Shown here: in pieces, positions 25,413-33,974 of the stretch | Layout of the letters: the number at the start of each line of letters is the position of its first letter | How positions within the stretch are numbered: the first letter of the stretch is position 1 | Assembly: GCA_965277855.1 (NCBI GenBank) | Contig: OZ255847.1 | Coordinates: forward strand, 5,208,001-5,272,000 | Direction: 5' to 3' | DNA: 64,000 nucleotides | From: Bog-105 sp965277855 | GTDB taxonomy: Bacteria > Acidobacteriota > Terriglobia > Bryobacterales > Bryobacteraceae | Translations under genes and position numbers: made by a program | Notes under the pieces: generated by a model | Databases searched by the model: none | Seen by the model: only the letters and a program-made list of their open reading frames with translations | What the model was told of the DNA's origin: nothing

Positions 25413-26567
25413 ATGAAATTCATATTTACGTCTGAATCCGTCACTGAGGGACATCCGGACAAAATTGCCGATCAGGTATCCGATGCGGTGCTGGACGCCG
25501 TTTTGAAAGATGATCCCAACGGGCGGGTGGCCTGCGAGACCCTGGTCACCACCGGCATCTGCGTGGTGGCGGGAGAGATCACGACCACAACCTACGTGGA
25601 CGTGCCGCGCCTGGTGCGCGGTGTTATTAACGACATTGGGTATAACAACGCGGACTTTGGATTCGATTGCAAGACCTGCGCCGTGGTCAATATGATCCAG
25701 GCGCAATCGCCCGATATTGCAATGGGCGTCGATACGGGGGGCGCGGGCGACCAGGGTTTGATGTTTGGCTATGCCTGCGACGAGACTGAGGAACTGATGC
25801 CGCTGCCGATTATGCTGGCGCACAAATTGACACGGCAGTTAAGCGAAGTAAGACGGTCCGGCCAGGTGCCATATCTCCGGCCGGATGGCAAAACGCAGGT
25901 ATCGGTGGAATACGCCGATGGCAAACCCAAGCGTATTGAAGCAGTGGTAGTTTCGAGCCAGCACGACGACGATGCGACGAATAAACAAATCGAAAGCGAC
26001 ATCCGCAAATTCGTGATCAATCCGGTGGTGCCTTCGGACATGATCGATTCGCAGACCAAGTTTCACATCAATCCCACGGGTCGGTTCGTAATCGGCGGAC
26101 CGCACGGCGATACCGGTTTGACCGGCCGCAAGATCATCGTGGATACTTACGGCGGCATGGGCCGTCATGGCGGCGGCGCTTTCTCCGGCAAGGACCCGAC
26201 AAAGGTCGATCGTTCGGCCTGCTATATGGCGCGTTACGTGGCGAAAAACCTGGTGGCTGCCGGGCTGGCCTCGAAAGCGGAAGTGCAACTGGCCTATGCC
26301 ATCGGTGTGGCCGAACCGGTATCTATCAACGTGAACACGTTCGGCACGGGCAAGGTGGACGATGCGCGGCTGGCGGAAGTGGTGCGGGAGAATTTTGTTC
26401 TCACGCCGGCCGGGATGATCAAGCACTTGAATCTACGGCGGCCCATTTATCAGAAGACGGCGGCTTTCGGGCACTTCGGCCGCACGGAAGACACGTTCAC
26501 CTGGGAAGCGACCGATAAAGCGGGCGCGCTGCGCGAAGCGGCTCAGCTGACGGCAGCGGCAGTCTAA
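25413..26567 (+). CDS. metK: S-adenosylmethionine synthetase
   Basis: Makes SAM from ATP and methionine. The 384-residue protein has all family hallmarks: FTSESVTEGHPDKIADQVSD at the N-terminus with catalytic His/Asp, GAGDQGLMFGYA, the flexible-loop region, GRFVIGGPHGDTGLTGRKII and GGGAFSGKDPTKVDRSA (P-loop-like). ATG 25413 matches the usual start MKFIFTSES; AAGGAG lies 14 bases upstream, rather far, and the GTG at 25398 overlaps that site. The gene is followed 33 bp later by an SAH-hydrolase-like gene, so the two are probably cotranscribed. Confidence 0.96.
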   Translation: MKFIFTSESVTEGHPDKIADQVSDAVLDAVLKDDPNGRVACETLVTTGICVVAGEITTTTYVDVPRLVRGVINDIGYNNADFGFDCKTCAVVNMIQAQSPDIAMGVDTGGAGDQGLMFGYACDETEELMPLPIMLAHKLTRQLSEVRRSGQVPYLRPDGKTQVSVEYADGKPKRIEAVVVSSQHDDDATNKQIESDIRKFVINPVVPSDMIDSQTKFHINPTGRFVIGGPHGDTGLTGRKIIVDTYGGMGRHGGGAFSGKDPTKVDRSACYMARYVAKNLVAAGLASKAEVQLAYAIGVAEPVSINVNTFGTGKVDDARLAEVVRENFVLTPAGMIKHLNLRRPIYQKTAAFGHFGRTEDTFTWEATDKAGALREAAQLTAAAV

Positions 26568-26600
26568 TCGAAAGCAGAGAGACGGATTCGAGGCTTTGTC

Positions 26601-27878
26601 ATGTCCGCATCCGGCTCAGCAGTACCCTGCGACATCAAAGATCTGGCGCTGGCGGAAGGCGGCAAACGGCGCATCGAGTGGGCCTTCCAATCGATGCCGG
26701 CGCTGGCGAGCGTTCGCAAGCAGTTTATTAAGACGCAGGTTTTTTCGGGAGTGCGTTTGGCTGCGTGTGTACCTATCACGGCCGAGACGGCGAACCTGAT
26801 CATCACGCTGCGGGACGGCGGAGCGAAGATCGCTGTCTGCGCGTCGCATGAACCCTCAGTGCAAGACGATGTGGCGGCGAGCTTGGTGAAGGATTACCTG
26901 GTGCCGGTATTTGGCAAACAGGGAGCGGGGGACGAACCTGGGCCGGCACTGCTGGATCGAGTGCTCTCGCCCGAGCCGCGGCTGATTGTGGATCAAACGG
27001 GTGTGCTGGCGCTGCGCGTGGCGGGGAATGAGGAAATCAAGACGACTGCGGATTTCGCGGGCGCCACGGTCCAGGCCAATGAAGGAGGAAAGAAATTACG
27101 GGTGCTGGCGCGGGAAGGCCGGCTCGGGTTTCCGGTACTCTCCGGCAGCGGATCGCTGACACGGCGGATTTTTCATTCGCGTATTGGGGCGGGCCAGAGC
27201 ACGCTGGATGTGCTGGTGAATTCGCTCAATCTGCTGCTGGCCGGGCTGAACGTAGTGGTAGTTGGGTTTGGTGGTGTGGGACGCGGGATTGCGGCTCGGG
27301 CGAAAGGCGCGGGCGCGATGGTGATTGTGACCGAAGTGGATCCTATCCGCGCACTGGAAGCGGTGATGGAAGGACATCGCGTTCTCTCGATGTCGGACGC
27401 CGCTTCTGCGGGCGACGTGTTTATCACGGCTACAGGCAATCGAGATGTGATCGGGCGAGAGCACTTCGATAAGTTGCGCAATGGCGCGATTCTCGCGAAC
27501 GCAGGTTATTCGGATGCCGAGATCGACCTGGGGACGCTCGAGCATATCGTTAGCAGCCGGCGTAAAGTGCGCGGCCAGGTGGAAGAGATGGCGATGCGCG
27601 ATGGGCGGCGTATTTATCTGCTGGCTGGAGGGCATTCGCTGCACAGCGGCTTTGGGGAGGGCTATCCTTCTTCGGTGCTCGATCTCTCCTTTGCGAATCA
27701 GGCTTTGAGTGCGGAATACTTAGTGAAGAACCGCGAAACGCTGCGCGCCGAGGTGTACGCGGTGCCGGTTGAGATCGACCGGCAGGTGGCGCGGCTAAAA
27801 TTAGAAGCGGCAGGCATAAAGATCGACCGGTTAACGGTTGAACAGGAACAGTATCTGGCGAGTTTGATGGCAGGCTAA
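26601..27878 (+). CDS. ahcY: Adenosylhomocysteinase-like protein with degenerate active site
   Basis: A 425-residue protein with the SAH-hydrolase fold, recognisable from GKRRIEWAFQSMPAL, SVQDDVAASLVKDY, VIVTEVDPIRALEAVMEGHR, DGRRIYLLAGG and SFANQALSAEYLVKN. The functional residues are mostly changed. CxHxTxETAxL reads CVPITAETANL (His to Pro). EETTTGVxRL reads VQANEGGKKL. NDxxTKxxFDNRYGTGQS reads SGSLTRRIFHSRIGAGQS, losing the catalytic Lys and Asp. GYGWCGRG reads GFGGVGRG, still a dinucleotide-binding loop, and GHFNxEI reads GYSDAEI. Known SAH hydrolases need those residues, so ordinary SAH cleavage is doubtful. Position after metK argues for a role in the SAM cycle or in sensing it. The stop lies in a GGCAGGC repeat. 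Confidence 0.75.
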   Translation: MSASGSAVPCDIKDLALAEGGKRRIEWAFQSMPALASVRKQFIKTQVFSGVRLAACVPITAETANLIITLRDGGAKIAVCASHEPSVQDDVAASLVKDYLVPVFGKQGAGDEPGPALLDRVLSPEPRLIVDQTGVLALRVAGNEEIKTTADFAGATVQANEGGKKLRVLAREGRLGFPVLSGSGSLTRRIFHSRIGAGQSTLDVLVNSLNLLLAGLNVVVVGFGGVGRGIAARAKGAGAMVIVTEVDPIRALEAVMEGHRVLSMSDAASAGDVFITATGNRDVIGREHFDKLRNGAILANAGYSDAEIDLGTLEHIVSSRRKVRGQVEEMAMRDGRRIYLLAGGHSLHSGFGEGYPSSVLDLSFANQALSAEYLVKNRETLRAEVYAVPVEIDRQVARLKLEAAGIKIDRLTVEQEQYLASLMAG

Positions 27879-27911
27879 AGCCTAGTCTGGAGTGGCAGGC
27901 AAAAGCCTACC
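27869..27911. repeat. Two GGCAGGC-N-GCCTAC inverted-repeat units
   Basis: GGCAGGCTAAAGCCTA (27869-27884, containing the ahcY-like stop) and GGCAGGCAAAAGCCTACC (27894-27911) are adjacent units of a short inverted repeat. A third, reversed unit GTAGGCATCAGCCTGCC lies at 63885-63901. Confidence 0.6.
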
Positions 27912-27947
27912 CCACGGCGGCATTTTGAAAAACAGGAAACGAAAGCA

Positions 27948-29207
27948 TTGTCAACAGTAGAAGCAGACTGCAAGCGGTCGGTCGAGATCGAGATTCCGGT
28001 GGAGGAAGTGGAACAGGCCCGGCAGCGCGTGACCATCTCCATCAAGCAGCGGGTGCGTTTGCCGGGATTCCGTCCGGGTAAGGCACCGATGAGCATGATT
28101 CAGTCGCGCTTTGAGAGCGATATACGGAATGAAGTGCTGGAGATGCTCCTGCCGCAGGCGTTTCGAGAGCGGGTGCAGCAGGATGAGTTGAAAGTGGTAG
28201 GCACGCCGGATATCAGCGATCTGCAGTTTGAAGCCGGCCAGCCGATTCGCTTCAAGGCGGAGTTCGAAGTGGCGCCCGAATTTGAGCTCGGGGAGTATAA
28301 CGGGTTGCCGGCCAAGTACGAGGAACCATCGGTGAGCGAGGAGGAGGTAGCCAAACGGATAGAATCGATGCGCGAAAGCAAAGCCGAATATCCGAACCTG
28401 GACCCGCGCCCGATTGAAAGCGGCGACTACGTTCTGGTACATCTGAAATCGCTCGAAGGCTTGGCCGAAGCGATCGATCAAGATGTGCAGATTCAGGTAG
28501 GCGGCGAGGAAACGCTGCCCGAGTTTACGGCGAGCTTGACCGGTGTGAGTCCGGAAGAAGCGAAGGAAGTGAGTGTAACCTACCCCGAAAATTACGGCCA
28601 GCAGACGTTGGCGGGCAAGACGGTGAAGTTCGAAATCACGCCAAAATTTGTACGCAAAAGGGAACTGCCGGAGCTGGATGACGAGTTTGCGCGCGACCTG
28701 GGTGATTACCAGACGCTGGACGAATTGAAAGAGGCGGTGCGGAAAGCGATTTTCCACGAGAAGCAATACGTGGCGCAGCAGGCCGCTAAAGAGGAGTTGA
28801 TCGACCGTCTGGTGGAAACGAACAGCTTCGCGGTGCCGGAGGCGTATATCGACCGGCAGATCGAGAACCAGGTGCGTATGCAGTTGCGGAATCTGGCAGG
28901 CGAGGGTGTCGACCCGAGCGAGCTGAAGCTGGACTGGCAGAAGGTGAAAGAGACGCAGCGGGACAAGGCGTTGCGGAACGTGCGCGCTTCCTTGCTGCTG
29001 GAGAAGATCGCGGAGAAACAAGGGATTGGGGCGAACAAGGACGAAGTGGACCGCGAAGTGCAGCGGATAGCCCGGCAGGAGCGCGAAGCCGTGGCAGTGA
29101 CGCGGGCACGTTTAGAGAAAGACGGTACGGTGGGGCGAATTGCGGGCCATATCCAGACGGAAAAGACGCTCCAGTACTTGTTTGACCAAGCGCAAAAACA
29201 GGCCTGA
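27948..29207 (+). CDS. tig: Trigger factor, ribosome-associated chaperone
   Basis: A 419-residue chaperone and peptidyl-prolyl isomerase. The N-terminal ribosome-binding domain holds the signature GFRPGKAPMSMIQSRF, close to the classic GFRxGKxP ribosome contact. A middle FKBP-like domain runs over residues about 150-235 (GDYVLVHLKSLEG onward), and the C-terminal substrate-cradle domain is helical. The start is TTG 27948, with AGGAAA upstream; homology starts right there (STVEADCKRSVEIEIP). It heads the tig-clpX-lon cluster; the usual clpP between tig and clpX is missing. Confidence 0.94.
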   Translation: MSTVEADCKRSVEIEIPVEEVEQARQRVTISIKQRVRLPGFRPGKAPMSMIQSRFESDIRNEVLEMLLPQAFRERVQQDELKVVGTPDISDLQFEAGQPIRFKAEFEVAPEFELGEYNGLPAKYEEPSVSEEEVAKRIESMRESKAEYPNLDPRPIESGDYVLVHLKSLEGLAEAIDQDVQIQVGGEETLPEFTASLTGVSPEEAKEVSVTYPENYGQQTLAGKTVKFEITPKFVRKRELPELDDEFARDLGDYQTLDELKEAVRKAIFHEKQYVAQQAAKEELIDRLVETNSFAVPEAYIDRQIENQVRMQLRNLAGEGVDPSELKLDWQKVKETQRDKALRNVRASLLLEKIAEKQGIGANKDEVDREVQRIARQEREAVAVTRARLEKDGTVGRIAGHIQTEKTLQYLFDQAQKQA

Positions 29208-29241
29208 CCCTTGGATTGTTATGCTACGAGTTGGTCGGGGG

Positions 29242-29267
29242 CCTGGTTTGAAGTTTGACCAGGTTTT
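29242..29267 (+). terminator. Possible weak terminator after tig
   Basis: CCTGGT (29242-29247) and ACCAGG (29258-29263) form a 6-bp stem with a 10-base loop, followed by TTTT. The stem is short, so read-through into clpX is likely. Confidence 0.35.
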
Positions 29268-29298
29268 ACCCGATAGTTCCTCGAAAATTGACGTAATG

Positions 29299-29308
29299 TT
29301 GATATACT
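29299..29308 (+). promoter_or_regulatory. Possible extended -10 promoter for clpX
   Basis: TTGATATACT contains TG, one base, then TATACT, the extended -10 form, 68 bases before the clpX start. No good -35 is placed at the usual spacing, which extended -10 promoters can tolerate. Confidence 0.35.
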
Positions 29309-29375
29309 GGGCAAAGAAATTCTTCCGATCGGGGCATAGGGATCTCTTGATCTTTTCTACTTTTAGGAGACCAGT

Positions 29376-30647
29376 TTGAAGCGCGCCGGTTCTGACGACT
29401 CCCTTCGCTGCTCGTTTTGCCATAAAAGCCAAGATGTCGTCGGCAAGCTGATTTCATCTCCGAGCGAATATCCCAGAGCGTATATTTGCGACGAATGCAT
29501 AGCCGTTTGTAACTCGATTATTGAGGACGACCGGCACGAGCAGAGTTATGGAACTCCCGGCAAGCTGCCTCGACCGCTCGAGTTGAAGGAATATCTGGAT
29601 CAGTATGTAATCGGGCAGGAAGCTACCAAGAAGAAACTGGCGGTAGCTGTCTACAACCATTACAAGCGCATTCAGATGAACAAGCAGCGGGGCGGGGAAG
29701 TCGAGCTTTCTAAGTCGAACATCCTGCTGATTGGTCCGACAGGAACCGGTAAAACGCTGCTGGCGCAAACGCTGGCTCGGATTCTGGACGTGCCGTTCGC
29801 GATTGTGGATGCGACCACGCTCACCGAGGCTGGCTATGTGGGCGAAGACGTGGAGAACATCATCCTGCGGTTGTTGCAAAATGCCGACTGGGATGTGCCG
29901 CGTGCGCAGACCGGGATCATTTATATCGATGAGATCGACAAGATCGGGCGGAAAGATGAAAATCCGTCGATCACACGGGATGTGTCGGGCGAGGGCGTCC
30001 AGCAGGCGCTTTTAAAGATCCTGGAAGGCACAGTAGCGAACGTGCCTCCGCAGGGAGGCCGCAAGCATCCGCATCAGGAATTCACGCCCGTCGATACTAC
30101 GAACATCTTGTTCATTTGCGGCGGCGCGTTTGTCGGGTTGGAGAAAGTGATCGCGCGCCGGGTAGGTACTAAATCGATTGGCTTCGTCGCCCCGGAAGAG
30201 AAGGAAGTGGGGGGCCGTCGTCTGGCTCCGATGCGGCGTGATGTCGATTTGCTGCAGCAGTGCCAACCGGTTGACTTAATCAAGTACGGGTTTATTCCTG
30301 AGTTTATCGGTCGTATGCCGGTATCCGCAGTACTAGAGGATCTCTCGAAAGACGCCTTGGTGCAGATTCTGACTAAGCCGAAGAATGCGATCATTCGTCA
30401 GTATCAGAAGCTATTTGAGTTTGAGAATGTTAAGCTCAAGTTTAGCGATGAGGCCCTGGAAGCCGTTGCGCAACTCGCTATGGAGCGCAAAGTCGGGGCA
30501 CGCGGTTTACGCATGATTTTGGAAGATCTCATGCTGGACCTGATGTATTATCTCCCCACGTTCAAGAAAGTGCGCGAGTTTGTAGTTACCAAGGAGATGG
30601 TACTCACGCAGAAGATCAACATGGCAGTGCTGGAGAAAGCGGGCTAG
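29376..30647 (+). CDS. clpX: ATP-dependent Clp protease ATP-binding subunit ClpX
   Basis: A 423-residue AAA+ unfoldase that normally feeds substrates to ClpP. The N-terminal zinc finger uses CSFC (residues 12-15) and YICDEC (34-38). GPTGTGKT is Walker A (about 120-127), IIYIDEIDK is Walker B, and RRDVDLLQQ/GFIPEFIGRMP belong to the pore and sensor region; the ClpP-docking loop (IGF-type) appears as KSIGFVAP. TTG 29376 is chosen as start because AGGAGA stands five bases upstream. clpP is not adjacent; lon follows. Confidence 0.96.
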   Translation: MKRAGSDDSLRCSFCHKSQDVVGKLISSPSEYPRAYICDECIAVCNSIIEDDRHEQSYGTPGKLPRPLELKEYLDQYVIGQEATKKKLAVAVYNHYKRIQMNKQRGGEVELSKSNILLIGPTGTGKTLLAQTLARILDVPFAIVDATTLTEAGYVGEDVENIILRLLQNADWDVPRAQTGIIYIDEIDKIGRKDENPSITRDVSGEGVQQALLKILEGTVANVPPQGGRKHPHQEFTPVDTTNILFICGGAFVGLEKVIARRVGTKSIGFVAPEEKEVGGRRLAPMRRDVDLLQQCQPVDLIKYGFIPEFIGRMPVSAVLEDLSKDALVQILTKPKNAIIRQYQKLFEFENVKLKFSDEALEAVAQLAMERKVGARGLRMILEDLMLDLMYYLPTFKKVREFVVTKEMVLTQKINMAVLEKAG

Positions 30648-30763
30648 CCGCTGACCGGTTATCTGTTCAAAGCCTGACCGGATCTTTTATTTCCTTCTGA
30701 GTAGTCCGAGGACAGTCTCTTCAAGTCCCCAAGCCGCGGGAGAAAACGCTCTAGAAAGTCACA

Positions 30764-33322
30764 ATGGTTACGACAAAAGATAAAACGGACACCAAAAGAT
30801 TACCGATGATGCCCATAAGGGATGTGGTGATCTTCCCGTTTATGATGACGCCCTTTGTAGTGGGGCGCGAGTCGAGTGTGCGCGCTTTGGAAGAGGCGCT
30901 CCTTGGCGATAAGAAGATATTCCTGGCCACGCAGCATGACGCCTCGGTCGATGAACCGAGGCCGGATGAAATCTATGCGGTGGGCACGGTGGCGAACATC
31001 GTGCAGAGCCTCAAGCAACCCGATGGCAACATCAAGGTGCTGGTGGAAGGGGTAGAGCGCGGGAAGGTCATTTCGGTCAGCGAAGAAGAAGGCTATTTCC
31101 GCGCGGTCGTGAAGACAACCTCTTTTAAGATCGAGCAGGGTTCGCAACTGGAAGCCCTGACCGGGCGCGTCACGAACCTATTCGAGCAATACGTCAAGCT
31201 GAGCCAGAACCTGAACTACGAGACCATGATCGCGGCCATCCGGGTGGACGATCCGGGCAAGCTGGCCGACACCGTGGGTGCGAATCTGCAACTCACGATC
31301 GAAGAGAAACAGGAATTACTCGAAATTTTCGATCCGATCGACCGGCTGACGCGCGTTGCAGACCTGCTGGATATCGAGATCGAGAAGCTGAATGTAGACC
31401 GCACCATACAAGGACGCGTGAAGCGGCAGATGGAGCGGGCGCAGAAAGAGTACTATCTCAACGAGAAGATCAAGGCGATCCAGAAGGAACTGGGGCGCGG
31501 CGAAAAGAGCGAGATTGACGAGTTAAAGAAGAAGATCGACACTGCCGGCATGACGAAGGACGCTCATGAAAAGGCAATGGCGGAGTTGCGGCGGTTGGAA
31601 GGCATGCCACCGATGTCGGCCGAATCGACCGTCTCGCGAAACTATCTCGACTGGTTGCTAGCTGTGCCGTGGAAGAAGAAGACTAAGGAAATTCGCGATC
31701 TTCGGTATGCGCGGCAGGTCCTCGAGAGCGATCATTACGGGCTCGAAAAGATTAAAGAACGCATCCTGGAATTTCTTTCGGTGAGACGGCTGGTGCAGAA
31801 TCCGAAGGGTTCGATCCTGTGTTTCGTGGGGCCTCCCGGTGTGGGAAAAACCTCGCTTGGCATGTCGATCGCGAAAGCGACTGGACGCAAATTTGTTCGG
31901 CTGTCGTTGGGCGGCGTGCGCGATGAAGCGGAAATCCGCGGCCATCGCCGGACGTACATTGGCGCACTGCCGGGCCAGCTGATTCAGATGATGAAGAAGG
32001 CTGGTACCAAGAATCCGGTGGTGATGCTGGATGAAGTCGACAAGATGTCGATGGATTTCCGCGGCGATCCCTCGGCTGCTTTGCTCGAAGTACTTGATCC
32101 CGAACAGAATTACATGTTCATGGATCACTATCTGGATGTTGAGTACGACTTGAGCCAGGTGTTCTTCATTGCAACGGCCAACGTACTGCATACCATTCCG
32201 CCTGCTTTACAGGACCGGATGGAAGTAATCCGGCTGTCGGGGTACACCGAACTCGAGAAGCTCGAGATTGCGAAGCGTTTTCTGGTGGCCAAGCAGCTCA
32301 AAGATAACGGCGTGGGCGAGGAACAGTTGCAGTTTACCGACGAGGGTCTGCAGACGCTGATTACCGCTTATACGCGCGAAGCAGGTGTTCGCAACTTAGA
32401 GCGTGAAGTGGGCAATCTGTGCCGCAAGGTAGCGCGTAAGCTGGTCGAAGCGCAGGTTGAGCCGGATAGCGAGATCGCAGCGGCACCGGCGGACGGTGTG
32501 GAACTGGTCGAGGATGAAGCACCCGTAGTTGATGAGGCAGCGGAAGTTTCGGCGGCTCCGACCGGTAAGAAGTCCAAAAAGAAGGCGAAGAAAGAAGAGG
32601 CTCCGCTGATACCGATCGAAAAGGTCGTGATCAATCAGCCAACGGTAGCGTCGATGCTTGGACCGGCCAAGTTCCGGGACATGGATCTCGACAAGCAGAA
32701 CGAAGTGGGCGCTACGACCGGTCTGGCCTGGACCGAAGTGGGCGGCTCGATACTGACTACCGAGGCGACTGTTATGGAAGGTCGCGGCAAGCTCACCACC
32801 ACCGGCAAACTCGGTGACGTGATGCAGGAATCAGCGCAAGCGGCTATGAGTTATGTCCGGTCGCGGGCGCAATATCTAGGACTGCCGAAAGACTTTTACC
32901 GGCATTTGGACATCCACGTACACGTACCGGAAGGGGCTATTCCGAAGGACGGCCCTTCGGCTGGTATTACGATTGCGACGAGTATTTGCAGTGCGCTCAC
33001 CGGCATTCCGGTACGCTGCGATATTGCAATGACGGGAGAGATCACAGTACGCGGACGCGTGCTGCCGATCGGTGGGTTGAAAGAGAAAATTCTTGCCGCT
33101 CACCGGCAGGGAATTCGCGAGATTGTGCTGCCTCGCGAGAATGAGCGGGACCTGATCGATATCCCGGAGAACGTTCGTCAGGAGATGAAGTTTCATTTGA
33201 CCTTCTCGATGGACGAAGTGTTGAAGTTTGCGTTGGAGCGCGAGATTGTAGCGCTGCCGCTGGCGCCCGCCGCTACGGCGACGGAATTGTCGGGGCGGCC
33301 CGAAGAAAACTTCACGCACTGA
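30764..33322 (+). CDS. lon: ATP-dependent Lon protease
   Basis: An 852-residue soluble LonA-type protease. It has an N-terminal LAN domain (LPMMPIRDVVIFPFM), coiled-coil helices, an AAA+ module with GPPGVGKT at about residue 356 and VMLDEVDK, and a C-terminal Ser-Lys peptidase domain with PKDGPSAG (Ser about 730) and GGLKEKILAA (Lys about 772). Between the AAA+ and protease domains there is an unusual low-complexity insertion of about 50 residues, acidic then Lys-rich (TGKKSKKKAKKEEAP), absent from standard LonA. The start is ATG 30764. It follows clpX by 116 bp. Confidence 0.96.
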   Translation: MVTTKDKTDTKRLPMMPIRDVVIFPFMMTPFVVGRESSVRALEEALLGDKKIFLATQHDASVDEPRPDEIYAVGTVANIVQSLKQPDGNIKVLVEGVERGKVISVSEEEGYFRAVVKTTSFKIEQGSQLEALTGRVTNLFEQYVKLSQNLNYETMIAAIRVDDPGKLADTVGANLQLTIEEKQELLEIFDPIDRLTRVADLLDIEIEKLNVDRTIQGRVKRQMERAQKEYYLNEKIKAIQKELGRGEKSEIDELKKKIDTAGMTKDAHEKAMAELRRLEGMPPMSAESTVSRNYLDWLLAVPWKKKTKEIRDLRYARQVLESDHYGLEKIKERILEFLSVRRLVQNPKGSILCFVGPPGVGKTSLGMSIAKATGRKFVRLSLGGVRDEAEIRGHRRTYIGALPGQLIQMMKKAGTKNPVVMLDEVDKMSMDFRGDPSAALLEVLDPEQNYMFMDHYLDVEYDLSQVFFIATANVLHTIPPALQDRMEVIRLSGYTELEKLEIAKRFLVAKQLKDNGVGEEQLQFTDEGLQTLITAYTREAGVRNLEREVGNLCRKVARKLVEAQVEPDSEIAAAPADGVELVEDEAPVVDEAAEVSAAPTGKKSKKKAKKEEAPLIPIEKVVINQPTVASMLGPAKFRDMDLDKQNEVGATTGLAWTEVGGSILTTEATVMEGRGKLTTTGKLGDVMQESAQAAMSYVRSRAQYLGLPKDFYRHLDIHVHVPEGAIPKDGPSAGITIATSICSALTGIPVRCDIAMTGEITVRGRVLPIGGLKEKILAAHRQGIREIVLPRENERDLIDIPENVRQEMKFHLTFSMDEVLKFALEREIVALPLAPAATATELSGRPEENFTH

Positions 33323-33371
33323 GGTTGAACACCCGGCACGCAATCACGCTCCAGGTATGGACGGTATGTAA

Positions 33372-33974
33372 GTGGGAACTGTAACGGCGGCAAAGCTCCT
33401 GGTGAGCGCGGCGCACGCGGATCATTTCCCACCCGAAAAGCGATCGGGAGGTCCGATTGAGATCTCCTTCCTTGGTAGAAGCAATGTTGGCAAATCCAGC
33501 CTGTTAAACCGGCTGGCCCGGCAACCGGAACTGGCCTTTACCAGTTCCCGTCCGGGTTGTACGCAGCTGATCAATTTCTTTGAAATTGAGGAAGAAGCGA
33601 TTCATTTCGTCGATTTGCCGGGTTATGGTTATGCCCGGGTTTCGCTGGATGAGCGGGCGAATTGGAAAAAGCTGATCGAAAGTTATCTAACCGCGCGGCA
33701 GAGTCTAGCTTTATCATTTTTGCTGATCGATGCCAGGCGCGGCTGGATGGATATGGACTTGGAACTCAAAGCCTGGCTGGAGTTCCACAACCGTCGATAC
33801 CAAGTGATTGTCACGAAGATCGACAAACTGAAGAGTAGTAATCAATTGAAAGCGGGATTAGCGGCTATCCAAAAGCATTTGGCGGATGAGCAGCTGATTC
33901 CATTCTCGGCCATAGACGGCCGGGGAGTGAGGGAAATTTGGCAAACAATCTCGAAGATCAAGAACCAGCAGTAA
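33372..33974 (+). CDS. engB: YihA/YsxC-family ribosome-biogenesis GTPase
   Basis: A 200-residue GTPase acting in 50S subunit assembly. G1 is GRSNVGKS, G2 surrounds TSSRPGCTQ, G3 is DLPGYGYA and G4 is TKIDK, all in order. GTG 33372 is used as the start; the ribosome-binding site is weak, but the sequence upstream of GRSNVGKS has the expected length. The gene overlaps the start of rho by 37 bp, so the two are likely coupled. Confidence 0.94.
   Translation: MGTVTAAKLLVSAAHADHFPPEKRSGGPIEISFLGRSNVGKSSLLNRLARQPELAFTSSRPGCTQLINFFEIEEEAIHFVDLPGYGYARVSLDERANWKKLIESYLTARQSLALSFLLIDARRGWMDMDLELKAWLEFHNRRYQVIVTKIDKLKSSNQLKAGLAAIQKHLADEQLIPFSAIDGRGVREIWQTISKIKNQQ

Noticed and set aside
27951..29021. 356-residue open frame antisense to tig
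   Set aside because: Composition matches a shadow of the GC-rich coding strand; no domain, ribosome-binding site or independent support.
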